Positions 4,289 through 7,423 of a DNA stretch of 7,423 nucleotides are shown piece after piece. Source of the DNA: Gammaproteobacteria bacterium (GTDB lineage Bacteria; Pseudomonadota; Gammaproteobacteria; Pseudomonadales; Azotimanducaceae); NCBI GenBank assembly GCA_009840715.1, contig VXNE01000457.1, forward strand, positions 1 through 7,423, in the 5' to 3' direction. The notes under the pieces were generated by a model. The model was given only the letters and a program-made list of their open reading frames with translations. It made no database searches and was not told where the DNA came from. The translations under genes were made by a program, and so were the position numbers. Position 1 is the first letter of the stretch. Each line of letters starts with the position of its first letter.

Positions 4289-6697
4289 CTACGAGCCGAA
4301 CTTGTGCTCTACCGTGAGGCCGAAGCGCCGGGGCTGCGCCCAGTAGAAGAGCAGGATGCCGAGGTCCACGAGGTCCTGGGCGCCGCGGTAGTACTCCTCG
4401 TCGGTCATGTTCGTACCCCACAGGGAGACGGAAGTCCTGCCGTTGGCCATGTCCCAGCGCAGGCGCGCATCCACGAGGCCCAAGGGGTCCGTCCGGTGCC
4501 GCTTGAGGCGCGTCAGCGCCGCGGCCGCGTAGTACGGGCCGCGGTAGTTGTAGCCGACCTGCGCCGTCAGGCTCCCCGCATTGTCCAGGTAGAACTCCTT
4601 CGCCACGCTCAGGTTCCAGGACCGGTTCGGCGTGAAGCCGATGAACGAGATGTAGGAGAGGTCGCGAACCGTCAGAACCTCCTCGAACGTGACCGGGTCG
4701 AAGGTGTTGTCGACCACCGTGAACTCGTCGTAGTCGCCGTCCAGGTATCCGTAGGTCCCCGTCACGAACCACCCCTCGGCCGGGGTCGCCAGGAACTCGA
4801 CTTCCACGCCCTCGATCGTGGCCTTCTGGGCATTGATCAGGTCCGCGATCGGCTGTCCGTCCACCACGCGGCCGATCGTGAGCTGCTGGTTCTCGTAGTC
4901 CGTCTGGAAGACCGTGACGTTGAACTGCAGCCGGCGCTCGAACCACTGGGACTTCATGCCTACTTCCCAGTTGTCCGAGATCTCCGGCAGGAACGGACGC
5001 ATGCGGACGTCGCCGTTCATGCCCCCGGAACTGTAGCCCCGCGAGAAGCTCAGGTACGCCATGATGTCGTCGGTGAAGCTGTAGTTCAGGATCGCGCGCG
5101 GCGTCGACTGGCTGTACTCGACCTGCTGCTTGCAGTACTCCCGCAAAGCCAATCCGTTCGGACCTATGTTGCCCGGACAGCCGTAGAACGGGTCGAAGCC
5201 GAAGTCGTTGGTCCACTGCGAGCGTTTGAACTCCCGCGTGTCCTTCGTCCAGCGCCATCCGGCGGTGACCGACCAGTCGTTGGTGATATCGTACGTCCCT
5301 TCCGCGAACACGGCCCAGGACTTGTTGGTGGCGTCCGTCTGCTGCCGGCGGCTGCCGTTCTCCTGGAAGAAAAGCCCGAACTCCCCGAACGTTGGGAATC
5401 CCAGCACCGCCGGGGCCGGCGCATTCCATAGCGGCGCATCCGCCGGGTCGGGAGGCGGCAGGCCCCGCATCAGCGGCACCCAGATGTTCTGGATGGCGTT
5501 CTCCGTGAAGCCGTAAACGCCCGTGATCCAGGTCATCCGGTCGGAGAACAGCGTGCCTTCCAGCCGCAGCTCCTGGGAAATCTGGTCATAGGGCGAGTGC
5601 TCGTCCTGCAAGACCTCGAGGTGGTAGGAAGGCCCGCCGTAGAAGTCGCTCCCCCAGCCCCACGACTCGTTCAGTTCCTTCATGTCGCGGTAGGCGGTGA
5701 TGGATGTTGCCGTCATGCCGGCGACGTCCCAGGTGACCGTCAACGACGCCGCGTTCGTGTCGATGAAGAGGCCGTTCGGATCGTTGTCGTTCGACCGGTA
5801 CGGATTGTCGTCCGCAGCGCAGGCGGCCTCGAGCTCGTCGTAGACCCCGAAGATGAACGGGAACAGATTGAAGCCGGTCGGACCGCCGATCAGGAGTTCG
5901 CAGTCCGCGAGACCGCCGGTCTCTCGCGCGCGGAAGAACTCCGTGGCGAGGGACACCTCCACGGTGTCGTTCGGCGTCCAGAGCAACGTCGCGCGTAGCG
6001 TGCGCGAGTCCGTGGTGTTCCACTCGCGGCCGGCGTCGTCCTTCATCCAGCCGTCGTCCTTACGCATCTGGAACGCCACCCGCGCGGCGAGGACATCCTC
6101 GATCAGCGGGATGTTGACCATGCCGTCCGCGGAGAGCTGCCCGGCGTTGCCGAAGCCCCCGCGCACGGTCGCGTCGAACACGGAGTCCGGCTTCTTGGTG
6201 ATCACGTGCACGAGGCCCGCCGTGGTGTTGCGCCCGAACAGCGTGCCCTGGGGCCCGCGCAGTACTTCCACCCGGTCGATGTCGATGAAATCGAAGACGG
6301 AACCCTGGGGCCGGCCGAGGTAGACGCCGTCGACGTATATGCCGACCTTCGGATCCTGGGTGGGCCCCCAGTTGATCTGGCCGATGCCGCGCAGGAAGAC
6401 CTGGGCGGTGCCGCGCGCGACGACGCTCTCGTTGAACGACATGTTCGGGGTGAGCTGTTCGACGTTCTGTATCTCCGTGATGCCGCGGCCTTCCAGCCGG
6501 TCGCCGGACAGCGCTGATATGGGGATCGGCACGCTCTGCGCCGTCTCTTCCCGGCGGCGGGCCGTGACCACGACCTCCTCAATGCCGCCGGTCGCCTGCT
6601 GTTCGTCGGCTTCCTCGGCCTGGGCGACCGTTGCCGGCAGGAAGGCCCCCGCTGTCGCCAAGCCCGCCAATCCAAGGACCTGCTTGAGTCGCTTCAT
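4289..6697 (-). CDS. TonB-dependent outer membrane receptor, substrate unknown
   Basis: An 802-residue outer-membrane active transporter driven by TonB-ExbBD. The signal peptide is residues 1-27 (MKRLKQ, hydrophobic stretch, cleavage after AQA). A TonB-box-like EEVVVTARRREET (40-52) precedes the plug domain (about 53-170), with PNMSF, FLRGIGQ, VGIYVDGVYLGRPQG (118-132), VEVLRGPQGTLFGRNTTAG (143-161) and VITKKP. The 22-strand barrel follows, with the family markers YLSFSRGYSSGGMNGD (548-563), NWEVGMKSQWFERRLQFNV and RRFGLTVEHKF at the end. The last phenylalanine (800) is followed by Gly-Ser rather than being terminal. Four cysteines (266, 293, 507, 522) fall in two loop-like segments. The ATG at 6697 is chosen for the signal peptide and for AAGGGGGA just upstream; the frame is open further but without homology. 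No hydrolase, transporter or regulator adjoins it, so the cargo (siderophore, cobalamin, glycan or other) cannot be told. Confidence 0.95.
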   Translation of the reverse strand: MKRLKQVLGLAGLATAGAFLPATVAQAEEADEQQATGGIEEVVVTARRREETAQSVPIPISALSGDRLEGRGITEIQNVEQLTPNMSFNESVVARGTAQVFLRGIGQINWGPTQDPKVGIYVDGVYLGRPQGSVFDFIDIDRVEVLRGPQGTLFGRNTTAGLVHVITKKPDSVFDATVRGGFGNAGQLSADGMVNIPLIEDVLAARVAFQMRKDDGWMKDDAGREWNTTDSRTLRATLLWTPNDTVEVSLATEFFRARETGGLADCELLIGGPTGFNLFPFIFGVYDELEAACAADDNPYRSNDNDPNGLFIDTNAASLTVTWDVAGMTATSITAYRDMKELNESWGWGSDFYGGPSYHLEVLQDEHSPYDQISQELRLEGTLFSDRMTWITGVYGFTENAIQNIWVPLMRGLPPPDPADAPLWNAPAPAVLGFPTFGEFGLFFQENGSRRQQTDATNKSWAVFAEGTYDITNDWSVTAGWRWTKDTREFKRSQWTNDFGFDPFYGCPGNIGPNGLALREYCKQQVEYSQSTPRAILNYSFTDDIMAYLSFSRGYSSGGMNGDVRMRPFLPEISDNWEVGMKSQWFERRLQFNVTVFQTDYENQQLTIGRVVDGQPIADLINAQKATIEGVEVEFLATPAEGWFVTGTYGYLDGDYDEFTVVDNTFDPVTFEEVLTVRDLSYISFIGFTPNRSWNLSVAKEFYLDNAGSLTAQVGYNYRGPYYAAAALTRLKRHRTDPLGLVDARLRWDMANGRTSVSLWGTNMTDEEYYRGAQDLVDLGILLFYWAQPRRFGLTVEHKFGS

Positions 6698-6700
6698 GCT

Positions 6701-6708
6701 TCCCCCTT
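6701..6708 (-). promoter_or_regulatory. Ribosome binding site of the TonB receptor
   Basis: AAGGGGGA on the reverse strand ends three bases before the ATG at 6697 and fixes the start at the signal-peptide methionine. It overlaps the 10-base palindrome TTGCGCGCAA (6707-6716). Confidence 0.65.
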
Positions 6709-6799
6709 GCGCGCAATGATCGAGGCGCGGCCTCTTTTCGACATGGGATGGGCGACGCGCCGATCCACGAGTCTCCAGTCGGCGTCCGCCTGCGCGCGC

Positions 6800-6828
6800 A
6801 ACATGGCGAGGTCGGGGCGCAGTGTCAA
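6800..6828 (-). promoter_or_regulatory. Candidate promoter of the TonB receptor
   Basis: On the reverse strand a perfect -35 TTGACA (6828-6823) is followed after exactly 17 bases by CATGTT (6805-6800), which matches the -10 consensus at only three of six positions. Transcription would begin near 6793, giving a leader of about 95 bases. A perfect -35 with a poor -10 is the pattern of a promoter that may need an activator. No Fur-box-like AT-rich inverted repeat is seen nearby. Confidence 0.45.
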
Positions 6829-6861
6829 CCCCGGGGGCGTGTTGTGCGCCCATGCGTGAGG

Positions 6862-6867
6862 TAAAAT
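6862..6867 (+). promoter_or_regulatory. Candidate -10 element for rpoZ-spoT
   Basis: TAAAAT matches the consensus at five of six positions and would start transcription near 6874, 27 bases before the rpoZ ATG. No clear -35 is found (GTGTTG at 17 bases, TTGTGC at 14). A promoter is needed here because the receptor gene on the other strand separates rpoZ from gmk. It lies back to back with the receptor promoter. Confidence 0.45.
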
Positions 6868-6900
6868 CCCGCGACTGCGGACTTTTGACGGAATCCACCG

Positions 6901-7209
6901 ATGGCTCGCGTAACCGTTCAGGACTGCCTCGAACACGTCGAGAACCGTTTCGAACTCGTCATGGTGGCGAGCCGGCGCGCGCGGCAACTCTACCGTCTCG
7001 GCATCGATCCCCTCGTGCCGGAGGAGAACGACAAACCGACCGTCATCGCCCTGCGCGAGATCGCCGACGGCCTCATCGACGAAGAGGTTCTTGACGCGCC
7101 GGAGATCACGGTTGACGATGTCGATTTCGAGGGAATCGAACGACTGGAGAGCATCGGCACGGAAGCGATGCCGTTCGACATGGGAGATGACCCAGCTAGC
7201 GACATTTGA
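6901..7209 (+). CDS. rpoZ: RNA polymerase omega subunit
   Basis: Small subunit that helps fold and hold the beta' subunit of RNA polymerase and, in Proteobacteria, forms part of ppGpp binding site 1. The 102 residues are a little longer than E. coli omega (91) because of an acidic C-terminal tail. The N-terminus MARVTVQDC is almost that of E. coli, followed by NRFELVMVASRRARQL (15-30), DPLVPEENDKPTVIALREI (36-54) and ADGLIDEEVLD. The ATG at 6901 is fixed by this N-terminus; only a weak GGA (6890-6892) precedes it. The final 23 bases overlap the spoT start, so the pair is an operon, as in most Gammaproteobacteria. Confidence 0.97.
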   Translation: MARVTVQDCLEHVENRFELVMVASRRARQLYRLGIDPLVPEENDKPTVIALREIADGLIDEEVLDAPEITVDDVDFEGIERLESIGTEAMPFDMGDDPASDI

Positions 7210-7423
7210 GTCGTACTTCCAGCCTCGCCTCGCCGCCGCCGCATCCGAGGATGCGGTCGCCGCACCCGCCACGTTCGAGACCCTGGAGGACTCCCTTTCC
7301 CGCTACCTGTCCGGGCCGCAGGTCCGACGGGTCAGGCGCGGGGAGGGAGTAGCGCGACCCCGCCAAGCGGCAAAGAAGCGCCGCAACGGCCCCCCCAAAA
7401 AGACGCACCCCCACACCCGAGCC
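7187..7423 (+). CDS. spoT: Bifunctional (p)ppGpp synthetase/hydrolase SpoT, N-terminal fragment
   Basis: The first 79 codons, cut by the window end. SpoT degrades and makes (p)ppGpp, the stringent-response signal, in the cytoplasm. The ATG at 7187 lies within the end of rpoZ; GGGAG sits right against it, too close to be a normal ribosome site, so coupling to rpoZ is likely. FETLEDSLSRYLSGPQVRRVRR (codons about 31-52) corresponds to the start of E. coli SpoT (FESLNQLIQTYLPEDQIKRL), preceded here by an Ala-rich extension of about 30 residues. From codon 53 the text keeps exact register with E. coli SpoT (VAR, then R, G, P, THP) but loses invariant residues: NGPPKKTHP stands where SGEPYITHP is expected. 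Position after rpoZ and the aligned register make SpoT the best call; the last ~25 residues should not be trusted. Confidence 0.8.
   Translation, partial: MTQLATFESYFQPRLAAAASEDAVAAPATFETLEDSLSRYLSGPQVRRVRRGEGVARPRQAAKKRRNGPPKKTHPHTRA
7351..7423. other. T-free terminal tract, probable low-quality sequence
   Basis: The last 73 bases contain no T on the given strand, and only one T (7350) occurs in 7333-7423, whereas every earlier line has several. The tract contains C7 followed by A5 (7390-7401). It lies over the start of the SpoT HD domain, where the encoded residues conflict with near-invariant ones although the reading frame is kept. Together this looks like base-calling error at a contig end, not a gene feature. 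Confidence 0.65.

Noticed and set aside
6722..6738. Terminator-like GAGGC-GCG-GCCTC followed by TTTT on the forward strand
   Set aside because: The stem is only 5 bp, and no forward gene ends before it (gmk ends 2.4 kb upstream); it lies inside the receptor leader. It could stop antisense transcription, but this cannot be supported.
6698..6898. N-terminal extension of the TonB receptor up to 6898
   Set aside because: It would place 67 residues before a clear signal peptide and ignore the good ribosome site at 6701-6708.

Overview
The window reads as ordinary, GC-rich gammaproteobacterial chromosome. The gene order phosphohexomutase (algC type) - argB - pyrE/rph (reverse strand) - yicC - gmk - rpoZ - spoT is the housekeeping neighbourhood known from Pseudomonas and, in part, Escherichia coli (rph-pyrE divergent from yicC; gmk-rpoZ-spoT). 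Every protein of this set matches its gammaproteobacterial relatives over its full visible length. The genus cannot be named; the TonB-receptor type (signal peptide followed by an EEVVVTARRREE-like segment) is common in uncultivated and marine high-GC Gammaproteobacteria. The window starts inside one gene and stops inside another, so it may be a whole short contig.

Layout. Bases 1-374: C-terminal end of a phosphomannomutase/phosphoglucomutase. Bases 375-468: a gap made almost wholly of a 42-bp tandem repeat with two perfect hairpins, which can also be read as a 33-codon small ORF overlapping both neighbours by ATGA. Bases 469-1344: argB. Bases 1365-2713, reverse strand: rph then pyrE, joined by a GTGA overlap. 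Bases 2714-2792: a short divergent promoter gap. Bases 2793-4261: yicC then gmk, also joined by a GTGA overlap. Bases 4289-6697, reverse strand: a complete 802-residue TonB-dependent receptor sitting between gmk and rpoZ. Bases 6698-6900: a divergent promoter region. Bases 6901-7423: rpoZ and the first 79 codons of spoT, overlapping by 23 bases.

The genes serve central functions: sugar-phosphate supply, arginine synthesis (argB), UMP synthesis (pyrE), RNA end trimming (rph) and cleavage (yicC), GDP synthesis (gmk), the RNA polymerase omega subunit (rpoZ) and ppGpp turnover (spoT). The receptor is the accessory element; it separates gmk from rpoZ-spoT, which therefore need their own promoter. 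I see no phage, IS, CRISPR, tRNA or rRNA.

The most interesting points are the repeat/small ORF between algC and argB, the receptor splitting gmk-rpoZ-spoT, a possibly leaderless yicC mRNA, and a T-free, implausible last ~75 bases inside the most conserved part of SpoT, which looks like a sequence-quality artefact rather than biology.
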